A stretch of 64,000 nt of DNA from an uncultured Verrucomicrobiota bacterium (GTDB lineage: Bacteria; Verrucomicrobiota; Verrucomicrobiia; Opitutales; Opitutaceae): the NCBI GenBank assembly GCA_903869675.1, contig CAIQAB010000008.1, positions 1-64,000 on the forward strand, read 5' to 3'. Both the position numbers and the translations under genes were made by a program. Shown in pieces: positions 13,038 through 21,607 of this stretch. The notes below the pieces were generated by a model. It had not been told where the DNA came from. It worked only from the letters and a program-made list of their open reading frames with translations, and did no database searches. Within the stretch, counting starts at the first letter, position 1. Every line of letters starts with the position of its first letter.

Positions 13038-16000
13038 TTATCGGCTGACGCGGTAAAATCTGCGCGTAGCGGTGCTGGCGGTGGTGTCGGTCCAGGTGCC
13101 GACTTGGCCGACGGGGATGTCGAACCATTGCGCTAGATCAGGCGACCACTGCACACTGTAGCTGAGGCCGGACTGCGTGGGCCAGGTGATGGTGATGTCG
13201 CCTCCAGGGGCTTGTGCGATGGCGGCATTGAAACTAAACGGGGTGACGGCACTCACGGTGTAGGTGCCTGCTGTGGTGGAGCTGGTGGTGCTCCCGTTGC
13301 TGTCGGTCACACTGAGGGTGTAGGTGATGACTTTGCCTGCGGCCTGCACGGGGATCGCCGCGCCATACGTGCCATCTCCCGCGAGTCCGTCGCCGTGGAG
13401 GCCGTCGTCATACATGGTCGTGCTCACGGGCGGTGTGCCGGTGGTGGTGACGAGGGTTATGTCGTCAAGATAGGTCTTGGGGCCGGTCGGGCCGCCCGTG
13501 TTGTTGCCGATGAATTGGAAGCGCATCCGCAGACTGCCCACGCGCTCGGCGGGCAGCAGAGTGTAGGTGTAGAGTTGGATGGCGTGATTGACGCCCTCGG
13601 ATTCACCCAGCCTTGTGATCCAGCTCGTGCCCGTGGCATCGGTCGCAAGTTGGAGACTCCAACCCAGTCCCGCCGAGAGATTCGCGGTGCCTGCCCAAAA
13701 CTGGAGAGTGCCCGCCGTGCCGATCGCGTTGATGGGATTAGTCGTATGAATCATGGTCGCAGTCGCGCTGGTGGTGCCTTTGTCAAACTGCACGCCGCAG
13801 ATGTTTCCTGCCCCGTGATTGGCGAGCGTGACTTGCTTGATATTGCCTGCACCACCAGTGCTGGTAACAGTCCATGGATAGACCGCGCCAGTGCCATCCC
13901 AACCGCCGGTGGTCGTGGCGCTATTCGACATCGTCTCGGCAAAAACAGTGCTCGTGGTCTGTGTGCCGTCGCTGAATGTCATTTGCGCATTGGTGATCGT
14001 CTCGCCGGATGCGGCGGCGAGTTGCGCCGTCACCCAGACGCCATCGACATACGTCGGCGTATTCGGCGAGGTGCGTGTGCTAGTGATCGTCGGTGACGGG
14101 ATGACGCCGGTGCCACTGAGGTTGATGTCAAAGGCCGTGCCCGCATTGGTATCGCTGCTGGCGATGTGCAGCGCGGCGGTTTTAATGCCTGCGGAGCTCG
14201 CGCTAAACTGCACGACCATCGTCGTGCTGCCACCGGCGGCGATGCTGCTGGCGGGTAAAGTAGTCACCGTAAAATTACCTCCGTTCGTGCCATCGATGTT
14301 CACACTCGTGATGCTGTGCGCGCTGGTGGTGCTGTTATTGCGAATGGTGAAGGTCTTCGATAAGGTGCTGCCGACATTCACACTGCCATACGCCACGGTG
14401 CTCGCACCATCGGTCAAAACCGTGCCACTGGGCTGCTCGACGATGATTGGCGTGACGACGGAACCAGAGGCGGTGCGAACGGCAAAAACGGGATACGTCG
14501 AAGCATACGGCTCATAGCTGACGATGCCCTGCTGATTGCGTGATGGCGTCGAAGTCGTGGTGACGCCGAAATCGACGAGCCAGGCTTGGGTCGGTGTGCC
14601 CGCCTTCACCGAAGTTGATGACCAATAGGCGGTGGCAGTGGCCGCAGGAAACAGCACGCGATTGAGGCACGGGGTCGTCGTCACTGCCGAAGCAGTGGCG
14701 CGCGGGATGTCTTGAAGAGATTGCAGCTCCTTTACATTCGGCAGTCGCCAATCGCTGTAGCCTGCAGTGGTAAGTCCCTCGGCATAAGCCAGGGCATTGA
14801 ACCAACTGAGCGCTGATGACGGCACCTGCGTCCACATGAGGCCGGTGTCGAGGTCCGTGACGGTGCCGTCGTTATTATTGCAGTAATGATGGCCCGCGGT
14901 CGGCTTCGAACCACGCACATAGCGGGCATGATGTCGATTCACGCCGCCAGCACTGATGGTGGCCGTTTTGCTGTGCGGACCGATGCCGCCGCCTGCGTTG
15001 GTGCACCAGACCTTGGTATTGTCTCCATAGAACAAATCGCTTGTCCAAAAGTAGCCCGGAGTGCCGCTGGCGTTGTTGACGAAGTAGGTGCTGTTGAGCG
15101 CGGGATTGCGCTCGTGATCGAGAATGACGAAGGCCTCCTGTGCGGTGGGCAGTCGCCAATCCGTGAAGCCAGCGAGATTGAGCGTGGTGGCTGCTGTCCG
15201 GGCCATGTCCCAAGTCATCTCACCGCTGTCGGTTTTCTGCCAGACAAGCCCCGTGTTGTTGTCAGTGATCGTGCCGTTGCCGTTGTCGGTGAAATTCGGG
15301 GGATTTATCGTATAGTCGCTGTCCTCGCCAAACGTGGCCGTGGCATTGGTGGTCTGGCCGGTATCTGGAAGTTTATTCATGCTCCACGGCGCCATCGGGT
15401 AGTAATTGAAACGCGCGGCGCTGGTATAGGTCGCAGGTGTGCCAGTGGGGTCCGCCGGGGTTTGCTGACTCACTGTAACCGTGTGCAAAATACGATTTAC
15501 CGCAGCCGTCACCGTGTAGGTCGTGCCACTCAGCGCGTAAGTCATCACCCAGGAATCTGTCGCCGGACGAGTGAAGCTGGTAATCACCGCCCCCGCGATG
15601 GGCGCACCGGCTGGGGCCACGGTGCTCGCGGTGGGCTGCGGATCTATCTGCCCGCCGAAGTTGACCACGGTGCCGTGCATGGCGCTCATGAGATAAGGAT
15701 TCTGCGGCCCCGTTGCTACCGAGCCACGCGCATGATAGTGATAGCCCCAGGCTCCGTGATCGTGCCCGCCATCCACATCGAGCGCCTGCTGCGCGGAGCC
15801 ATCTGGCTCGGTGTAGCCATAGATCGGATATCCATCCAGCGCCCACGCACAGGGCATGTCCGGCGTGAGCACGGAATACAGATGCGTCGGGGCGATGTGA
15901 TAGTGGTAATCGTCGGCACGCCCGCAGTGGCCGCCATAAGCATCCAGTTCTCCAATGGCCTGCGAGAACTGCCCGGTGTTGTTGCGCGGATTAAAGATCG

Positions 16001-16595
16001 GGATGCCATTCGCACCGAGAGCGACCGCGCCTCGCAAAAAATTGCCCGTCAGCGAAATTGGCGATGCCGCAGGCACCGGCACGAGCGGGATTTTCCACAC
16101 ATTTGGCTGCCCGTAGCCCAGCGACTCCATGCTCGGCTCTGGATTGGTGATGTTGCCAAAATAACCCACCGGATGCGGCAACTGCTGCTGCCATGCCGTG
16201 ATGCCCACCATCGGACTTGGCATCAAGTTCGCGTCTGGCATCGAGTCGCTTTCCACATAAAAATACGAGGTATCGTTGTAGATGCGCACGCCTGGCTTGA
16301 AAGCCCCAAACGAAACCTGCATCAGCGCCGCATTGCCCGGAGGTGCCACCGAAGCAGCCGCCGCAAGCATCGAGAACGGGGAAGCCGGCGCGGCCACCCG
16401 CAGAGGTTTCTTAAGCAAAGGCGGCGTCTGAGGTTGATAACCCGGTTTCGCCAAAGCCATGCGCTTCGCCATGAACTCATCGGCAATAAGCTCGCGCAGT
16501 GCTTCTTTGTCGAAAGACGACCCAACGGAGTCCGCGAGGTGAGCGTGAACGCAAATCGGGAGAATGAGCGCAAGCAGACGGAGGGGAGTTTTCAT
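13038..16595 (-). CDS. Large exported mosaic protein: YHYH domain, two DUF1566 domains, HYDIN-like and sorting-type C-terminus
   Basis: 1185 aa. The ATG at 16595 starts a signal peptide (KTPLRLLALILPICVHAHLA). Residues about 100-320 are a YHYH-type domain with two copies of its name motif (YHYH at 230-233 and 285-288) and 'CAWALDGYPIYGY'. Two DUF1566/Lcl domains follow at about 435-565 and 572-710 (NGNGTITDNNTGLVWQ, DWRLPTAQE; then NNDGTVTDLDTGLMWTQ, DWRLPNVKELQ). Next come a HYDIN/ASPM-type domain at about 720-830 (VAYGSVNVGSTLSKTFTIRN), a concanavalin-like region and a C-terminal 'YSVQWSPDLAQWFDIP…RFYRVSR' module typical of verrucomicrobial exported proteins. GC is visibly lower than that of its neighbours. 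Role unknown; probably extracellular. Confidence 0.85.
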   Translation of the reverse strand: MKTPLRLLALILPICVHAHLADSVGSSFDKEALRELIADEFMAKRMALAKPGYQPQTPPLLKKPLRVAAPASPFSMLAAAASVAPPGNAALMQVSFGAFKPGVRIYNDTSYFYVESDSMPDANLMPSPMVGITAWQQQLPHPVGYFGNITNPEPSMESLGYGQPNVWKIPLVPVPAASPISLTGNFLRGAVALGANGIPIFNPRNNTGQFSQAIGELDAYGGHCGRADDYHYHIAPTHLYSVLTPDMPCAWALDGYPIYGYTEPDGSAQQALDVDGGHDHGAWGYHYHARGSVATGPQNPYLMSAMHGTVVNFGGQIDPQPTASTVAPAGAPIAGAVITSFTRPATDSWVMTYALSGTTYTVTAAVNRILHTVTVSQQTPADPTGTPATYTSAARFNYYPMAPWSMNKLPDTGQTTNATATFGEDSDYTINPPNFTDNGNGTITDNNTGLVWQKTDSGEMTWDMARTAATTLNLAGFTDWRLPTAQEAFVILDHERNPALNSTYFVNNASGTPGYFWTSDLFYGDNTKVWCTNAGGGIGPHSKTATISAGGVNRHHARYVRGSKPTAGHHYCNNNDGTVTDLDTGLMWTQVPSSALSWFNALAYAEGLTTAGYSDWRLPNVKELQSLQDIPRATASAVTTTPCLNRVLFPAATATAYWSSTSVKAGTPTQAWLVDFGVTTTSTPSRNQQGIVSYEPYASTYPVFAVRTASGSVVTPIIVEQPSGTVLTDGASTVAYGSVNVGSTLSKTFTIRNNSTTSAHSITSVNIDGTNGGNFTVTTLPASSIAAGGSTTMVVQFSASSAGIKTAALHIASSDTNAGTAFDINLSGTGVIPSPTITSTRTSPNTPTYVDGVWVTAQLAAASGETITNAQMTFSDGTQTTSTVFAETMSNSATTTGGWDGTGAVYPWTVTSTGGAGNIKQVTLANHGAGNICGVQFDKGTTSATATMIHTTNPINAIGTAGTLQFWAGTANLSAGLGWSLQLATDATGTSWITRLGESEGVNHAIQLYTYTLLPAERVGSLRMRFQFIGNNTGGPTGPKTYLDDITLVTTTGTPPVSTTMYDDGLHGDGLAGDGTYGAAIPVQAAGKVITYTLSVTDSNGSTTSSTTAGTYTVSAVTPFSFNAAIAQAPGGDITITWPTQSGLSYSVQWSPDLAQWFDIPVGQVGTWTDTTASTATRRFYRVSR

Positions 16596-16865
16596 GAGTA
16601 TAACAGTGACCCGTGCCAGATAACCTAGGTAGTCGGCCATCCGCCACTGTTCAGCAACTCTTCGCGCGAGAGGCGACTGACTTTGCCGGGGTCCCATATG
16701 CTAAACTGCTCAGGTTGAGCGCGGCATCGGATTGTTGGATGGATTGATAACGGCTTCGGGCCGCGGCCTGGCCCCTGCCGGCCTGAGCAAGGCCGCGCCT
16801 TCGCTCTTGCCAGCCGCCCTGCCGCCGCGCTGTCCTACTCGTTTTCGCCTTTCCAACCTCCGCCT
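16596..16865. other. Divergent intergenic region, no gene seen
   Basis: 270 bases between the divergent YHYH and ilvB genes. It should hold both promoters. I see no tRNA, no clear terminator and no ilv-type leader peptide with a run of branched-chain codons, so ilvB attenuation control is not supported here. The part nearest ilvB is C/G-rich and contains a GCCGCGGCC-like palindromic patch around 16758-16805. Confidence 0.4.
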
Positions 16866-18641
16866 ATGAAGACGTCCCCCACGCCCGCCACGATCCCCCA
16901 GCCTGAAACCGGCCGTGCCATGAACGGTGCGGACGTGGTCGTGGAGTGCCTAGCACGTGAAGGCATCGACGTGATCTTCGCCTACCCGGGCGGTGCCTCC
17001 CAGGAACTGCACCAGGCCTTTGCCCGCCGCAGCGACGTCCGCGTGATCCTCCCCCGCCACGAACAGGGCGGCGTCTTCGCCGCCGAGGCCTGGTCCCGCG
17101 TAAACGGCAAAGTCGGCGTGTGCATGGCCACCTCCGGCCCCGGCGCCACCAATCTCGTCTCCGGCATCGCCGACGCCTACATGGACTCGATCCCGATGAT
17201 CTGCATCACCGGACAAGTTTTCTCCAAGTTTATCGGCAAAAGCGCCTTCCAAGAGACCGATTTCTTCGGCATGACCCTCCCGATCGTGAAGCACAGCTAC
17301 CTCGTGCTGAACGCCGCCGACCTGCCGCGTATCTTCAAGGAGGCTTTCTACCTCGCCCGCTCCGGCCGCCCCGGCCCTGTCATCATCGATATCCCGAAGG
17401 ACGTCCAGCAGGCCAAACTCACCCCGGTTTTCCCCGCCACCATCGAGTTCGCCAACAAGTCGCTCACCGAGTTCCCCCGCGCGACCGACGAACAACTCAA
17501 ACTTGTCCTCGAGCTCATCGCCAAGGCCCAGCGCCCCATCCTCTACACGGGCGGCGGCATCATCTCCGCCGAGGCCTCGGCCGACCTCCGTGCCTTCGCC
17601 GAGAAGGTCAACATCCCCGTCGCCACCACCCTCATGGGCGTCGGCGCTTTCCCCGAGGATCACCCGCTTTCCCTGCGCTGGTTCGGCATGCACGGCTCCG
17701 CCTTCGGCAACTGGGCCGTGGATCAGGCCGACCTCGTGCTCTGCTTCGGCGCCCGCTTCGACGATCGCATCACCGGTGATGTCAACAAGTTCGCCACCGG
17801 CGCGACCATCGTCCATATCGACATCGACGCTTCCGAGCACAATAAGAACAAACGCGTCGCCCACCCCATCGCCAGCGATATCAAGCACGCGCTGGTCCGC
17901 CTCAACGAGCTCGCCGACGCCACCCGCTTCGCCCCGCCCGATACCAAGGCCTGGCACACCCAGTGCGCCGCGTGGAAACGCGACTACCCCTTCGCCTACG
18001 AACAAAGCCACCACATCGTGCCCCAGGAGGCCGTGGAGATGCTGCACACCCTCACCGGCGGCGATGCCATCATCACGACCGGCGTTGGTCAGCACCAGAT
18101 GTGGGCCGCCCAGTTCTACCCCTTCAAAGAGCCCCGCCGCTACATCAGCTCGCTCGGCCTCGGCGCCATGGGATTTGGTTACCCCGCCGCCATGGGCGCG
18201 AAAGTCGCCCGCCCCGACAAACAGGTCATCGATATCGACGGCGACGGTTCCTTCCTGATGAACGTGCAGGAACTCGCCACCTGCCACATCGAGAAGATCG
18301 CCGCCAAGGCCATGATCCTGAATAACCAGCACCTCGGCATGGTCGTGCAATGGGAAGACCGTTTCTACAATAGCGTCCGCGGCAACACCATCCTCGGCGA
18401 CAAGAACAACGTCGGCTCCCCCGATAATCCCGGCGGCATCTACCCCGATTACGTGACCATCGCCCAAGGCTTCGGCGTAAAGGCCCGCCGCGTGTTCAAA
18501 CGTGAAGAGTTAAAGGAGGCCATCCAGGAGATGCTCGACCACGACGGCCCCTACGTCCTCGACATCATCGTGCCCTACACCGAGCACGTTCTCCCCATGA
18601 TCCCCGCCGGTAAGACGGTGAAGGACATGATTCTGAAGTAG
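16866..18641 (+). CDS. ilvB: Acetolactate synthase, large (catalytic) subunit
   Basis: 591 aa thiamine-diphosphate enzyme that condenses two pyruvates (or pyruvate and 2-oxobutyrate) in valine, leucine and isoleucine synthesis. The N-terminal TPP domain has '[16 protein letters not shown]' with the catalytic Glu later in '[13 protein letters not shown]', and '[24 protein letters not shown]'. The central FAD-binding domain and the C-terminal TPP/Mg motif '[32 protein letters not shown]' are intact. No regulatory subunit gene (ilvN/ilvH) or ilvC follows; the neighbours are unrelated. The start ATG gives a Pro-rich leader before '[16 protein letters not shown]'; the internal ATG at 16920 is an alternative start. 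Confidence 0.95.
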   Translation: MKTSPTPATIPQPETGRAMNGADVVVECLAREGIDVIFAYPGGASQELHQAFARRSDVRVILPRHEQGGVFAAEAWSRVNGKVGVCMATSGPGATNLVSGIADAYMDSIPMICITGQVFSKFIGKSAFQETDFFGMTLPIVKHSYLVLNAADLPRIFKEAFYLARSGRPGPVIIDIPKDVQQAKLTPVFPATIEFANKSLTEFPRATDEQLKLVLELIAKAQRPILYTGGGIISAEASADLRAFAEKVNIPVATTLMGVGAFPEDHPLSLRWFGMHGSAFGNWAVDQADLVLCFGARFDDRITGDVNKFATGATIVHIDIDASEHNKNKRVAHPIASDIKHALVRLNELADATRFAPPDTKAWHTQCAAWKRDYPFAYEQSHHIVPQEAVEMLHTLTGGDAIITTGVGQHQMWAAQFYPFKEPRRYISSLGLGAMGFGYPAAMGAKVARPDKQVIDIDGDGSFLMNVQELATCHIEKIAAKAMILNNQHLGMVVQWEDRFYNSVRGNTILGDKNNVGSPDNPGGIYPDYVTIAQGFGVKARRVFKREELKEAIQEMLDHDGPYVLDIIVPYTEHVLPMIPAGKTVKDMILK

Positions 18642-18690
18642 GCGGCAAACCATGCCTGGCAGCTGGTTGGGACCACTGCCGCCTCTTTGC
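18642..18690. terminator. Weak hairpin between convergent ilvB and the exporter gene
   Basis: GGCGGCA (18642-18648, directly after the ilvB stop) pairs with TGCCGCC (18677-18683), with an inner AACC/GGTT pairing, and is followed by TCTTT on the + strand. The loop is long and the T run short, so this is only a tentative terminator. Confidence 0.3.
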
Positions 18691-18696
18691 AATGCC

Positions 18697-19635
18697 CTAA
18701 ACGGCGCGCGTCCGGTTCTTGGCGAGGGTGACGATCACCACCGCGCCAAGAATCACGGCCGACGCGCCAAGTGTGCGCGCGCCGACAGGCTCCCCGAGCA
18801 GCAGCCAGCCCAGGAAAACGGCGACGACCGGGTTGACGTAGGCATAGGTCGCGGTCTGCGCCGCCGAGGCGTGTTTCACCAGCCATACAAAGGCTGAGTA
18901 ACCGGCGAGCGAGCCGACCAGCACGAGGTAGGCAAAGGCCGTCCATGAACGCGCCGTGGTGGCGGCGAGATCCCACCCGGAAAACTCGCCCCGCGCGATC
19001 GCCACCAAGGCGAGAGACCCGCTGCCGGCCAGCATCTGCGCCGCGGCGGCGGTGAAGGACGAGGCCGGCGTGCGCACGTGGCGTCCGTAGATGGAGCCGA
19101 TCGCCCACGAGACGCACGCGATCAAGATACCCGCTACGCCGGCCGGAGGGAGCGCACCCGCGCCTGCATGTTCCCATGGCGCAGCCAGCCAGACGACGCC
19201 GGCGAAACCCAGCAGCATGCCGGCCGCAGTCAGTGCGCGCGGCCGCGCGCCGCCGGGCCAAACCCACTCGACCAGCACGACAAAGAGCGGGCCGGAGCCG
19301 ATGAGCAGCGCGGTGACGCCGGAGGGCACGCTCCGCTCGGCCCAGGTGACGAGGCCGTTGCCGCCTAGTAGCAGGAAAAAGCCGGATACGGCCGCGTCAC
19401 GCCATTGCCGCGGGGTCGGCCAGGCGGCGCCGCATACGCGGAGAAAGGCCATGAGCAACGCCCCGGCCAGCGCGAAGCGCACGGCGGCGAGGGCAAAGGG
19501 CGGCATCGACTCCACCGCCACCCGGATGGCCAGATAGGTGCTGCCCCACACCAGATAAACGGTGGCGAAGGCGAAAACATAGGCGCGCTGCGAAGGCGGC
19601 TGCACGGGCACGGGTTTGGAATCGATGGCGGACAT
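18697..19635 (-). CDS. EamA/DMT-family exporter, YedA-like
   Basis: 312 aa with ten hydrophobic helices in two EamA repeats. First repeat: 'YVFAFATVYLVWGSTYLAIRVAVESMPPFALAAVRFALAGALL'. The second starts at about residue 165 ('GVAGILIACVSWAIGSIYGRH'), and the end is 'VNPVVAVFLGWLLLGEPVGARTLGASAVILGAVVIV'. This is the YedA type of drug/metabolite transporter, which exports small molecules, often amino acids; the substrate cannot be told from sequence. It is convergent with ilvB and divergent from nothing related; recJ follows in the same direction upstream but 124 bases away. Confidence 0.9.
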   Translation of the reverse strand: MSAIDSKPVPVQPPSQRAYVFAFATVYLVWGSTYLAIRVAVESMPPFALAAVRFALAGALLMAFLRVCGAAWPTPRQWRDAAVSGFFLLLGGNGLVTWAERSVPSGVTALLIGSGPLFVVLVEWVWPGGARPRALTAAGMLLGFAGVVWLAAPWEHAGAGALPPAGVAGILIACVSWAIGSIYGRHVRTPASSFTAAAAQMLAGSGSLALVAIARGEFSGWDLAATTARSWTAFAYLVLVGSLAGYSAFVWLVKHASAAQTATYAYVNPVVAVFLGWLLLGEPVGARTLGASAVILGAVVIVTLAKNRTRAV

Positions 19636-19759
19636 GACTTAGGCCCAGCCTGAGCACGGAAGCGGCCGCATGGAAACCCGCGTTTTTCCCCATGCGGTTC
19701 CGCGTTTTAATGCCCACCACAAACCATGCGACCTCCGTCCAGGCAGGCCCGGAGACGGC

Positions 19760-21478
19760 TCAACCCTCGCTCGGGCGCCAGTCGATCAGCTCGAGCTGGA
19801 TCGTCTTGCGGTCGTTGAAGAAATTCCAGGCCAGCTCGACGGCGAGGTCCACCGCGCGTCCCGTCGGGGGCAGGCGGTCAGCCATTTTCCAGGCCACGCC
19901 ATGCAGGCGCCGCCCCCCTGCCGCCTCTACCGCGAAACGGAAATGCACTGCCTTAAAAACATCCGGACGCTGCCGCAGCACCACGCCACGCAGCCCGAAA
20001 CGCGGCTCCGGGTTGGCCTGGCCAAAAGGCTGCAGGCGCACCAGCTCATCCATCAGCCGGTCATCGATGTCGTCCGGCCGCAGCCACGCGGAGATCTCCA
20101 GCTCGGGCTCGACCATGCGACCTCCCGTCCAGGCCCGCACGCCCTCGGCGAAGCGCACGCGGAAGGCGGCGAGCTTCCCCTTCTCCACCGCCACGCCCAC
20201 CGCCATCGGGTGGCCGCCCCAGCTCGTAAGCAGGTCGGCGCAGCCTCCGAGCACCTCGACGAGATTAATGCCGTCGACACTGCGACCGGAACCTTTCGCC
20301 AGCACGCCCTCGTTGCCCAAGACGATGCAGGGGCGGTGGTATTTACGCGTCACCCGACCGGCCACGATGCCGACCACGCCCGGATGCCAACCGTCGGCAT
20401 AGAGCACGATGCCGGCTTGGTCCAACTGTCCCGATTCAATCGCACGCTCAGCCTCATCGGTGATGCCGCGCTCGATGTCCTGACGTTCGCGGTTAAAAGT
20501 ATCCAGCTGCCCGGCCGTCTCGCGACAGAAACGTTGGTCATTGCTCAAGATCAACTCAACCGACAGCGCGGCGTCAGCCAGCCGGCCGGAGGCATTGATG
20601 CGGGGGCCCAGCCGGAAGGAAATATCCACCGGCATGAGATCCTGCCCCGGTCGCACGCCGGCGACGTCCATGAGCGCGCGCAGACCAGGCCGCGCCGCCT
20701 CTTGCAGGATGCGCAAACCGTGGCTGGCGAGTATGCGGTTCTCCTCTTGCAGAGGCACGAGGTCGGCAATCGTGCCCAAGGCTACAAGGTCGAGATAATC
20801 ACGCAATTTTACCGCGTGCGCCACGGGATGATTTTCCGCGCGGAGTTCCTTGATCAAGCCGTGGACGAGCTTGAACACGAGCCCGACGGTGCAGAGTTGT
20901 CGCCAAGCGTCGTCGCCCGGCAGTTCGTAGGCATGGGGATTGATCAGGATACACGACTCGAGCGGCGGTTCCTTGGAGCGATGATGGTCCACCACAATGA
21001 CGTCGATACCCAGCCCGTGCAGGTAAGCCACCTCCTCGAGTGAGTTGGTGCCGCAGTCCAACGCGATAAAGAGGTGCGGTCGCCCGGGCTCGAGCGCGCG
21101 GTCGATGGCGCTTCGGGAGAGCCCGTAGCCATCCGCCATCCGCCGGGGAACCACGAAACGGGGATCGGCCCCCAGACGGCGAAGAATACTCACCAGCAAC
21201 GCGGTGCTACTGACCCCGTCGACATCGTAGTCACCTAGCACGACGATCTGTTCGCGTGCGGCCAGCGCCTGCCGCAACCGGGCCGTGGCCCGTCCGAGAT
21301 TTTTGAGCAGAAAAGGATCCCCCAGCCGGGCCAATGCCGGTTGCAGGAAAGCCCCTGCCGCGGCGGGTTCGCGTTGACCGGTGCGCAGCAGGAGCTCGGC
21401 CAGCACCGGGCTGATACCCATGGCAGCAACCAGCGCCGACACCTCGACGGCGGCAGGCGGATGATAGATCCAACGCAT
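19760..21478 (-). CDS. recJ: Single-stranded-DNA-specific exonuclease RecJ
   Basis: 572 aa, normal RecJ length. It degrades single-stranded DNA 5' to 3' in recombination and mismatch repair. DHH-domain metal motifs are present: 'VVLGDYDVDGVSSTALL', 'IALDCGTNS' and 'VIVVDHHRSKEPP'. Later come 'LGPRINASGRLADAALSVELILS' and 'GWHPGVVGIVAGRVTRKYHRPCIVL'. The DHHA1 domain has 'GSGRSVDGINLVEVL' and 'WGGHPMAVGVAVE', and the OB-type end 'FGQANPEPRF' closes it. The gene is directly downstream of secDF (same strand, 129 bases apart) but is not overlapping. Confidence 0.95.
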   Translation of the reverse strand: MRWIYHPPAAVEVSALVAAMGISPVLAELLLRTGQREPAAAGAFLQPALARLGDPFLLKNLGRATARLRQALAAREQIVVLGDYDVDGVSSTALLVSILRRLGADPRFVVPRRMADGYGLSRSAIDRALEPGRPHLFIALDCGTNSLEEVAYLHGLGIDVIVVDHHRSKEPPLESCILINPHAYELPGDDAWRQLCTVGLVFKLVHGLIKELRAENHPVAHAVKLRDYLDLVALGTIADLVPLQEENRILASHGLRILQEAARPGLRALMDVAGVRPGQDLMPVDISFRLGPRINASGRLADAALSVELILSNDQRFCRETAGQLDTFNRERQDIERGITDEAERAIESGQLDQAGIVLYADGWHPGVVGIVAGRVTRKYHRPCIVLGNEGVLAKGSGRSVDGINLVEVLGGCADLLTSWGGHPMAVGVAVEKGKLAAFRVRFAEGVRAWTGGRMVEPELEISAWLRPDDIDDRLMDELVRLQPFGQANPEPRFGLRGVVLRQRPDVFKAVHFRFAVEAAGGRRLHGVAWKMADRLPPTGRAVDLAVELAWNFFNDRKTIQLELIDWRPSEG

Positions 21479-21607
21479 GGCAACGGGCGCGCCGAGGCGG
21501 GCTAGGCGAACGGGTGAACGGCACGGGGCGGGCGGATCCGCCTCCGGATCCGTTCGCCGTCGCGCCGCGTCCCGCGCGGAAAGTCCGCGCCTGAATCGCG
21601 GCAGAGG

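Noticed and set aside
14886-16628. Long + strand open frame opposite the YHYH gene
   Set aside because: Arg/His-rich translation without motifs; the minus strand has a signal peptide and four recognisable domains.
16596-16865. Attenuator leader peptide for ilvB
   Set aside because: No short frame rich in Val/Leu/Ile codons followed by alternative hairpins was visible.
16950-18467. Long minus-strand open frame opposite ilvB
   Set aside because: Composition is that of an antisense shadow and no family features are present.
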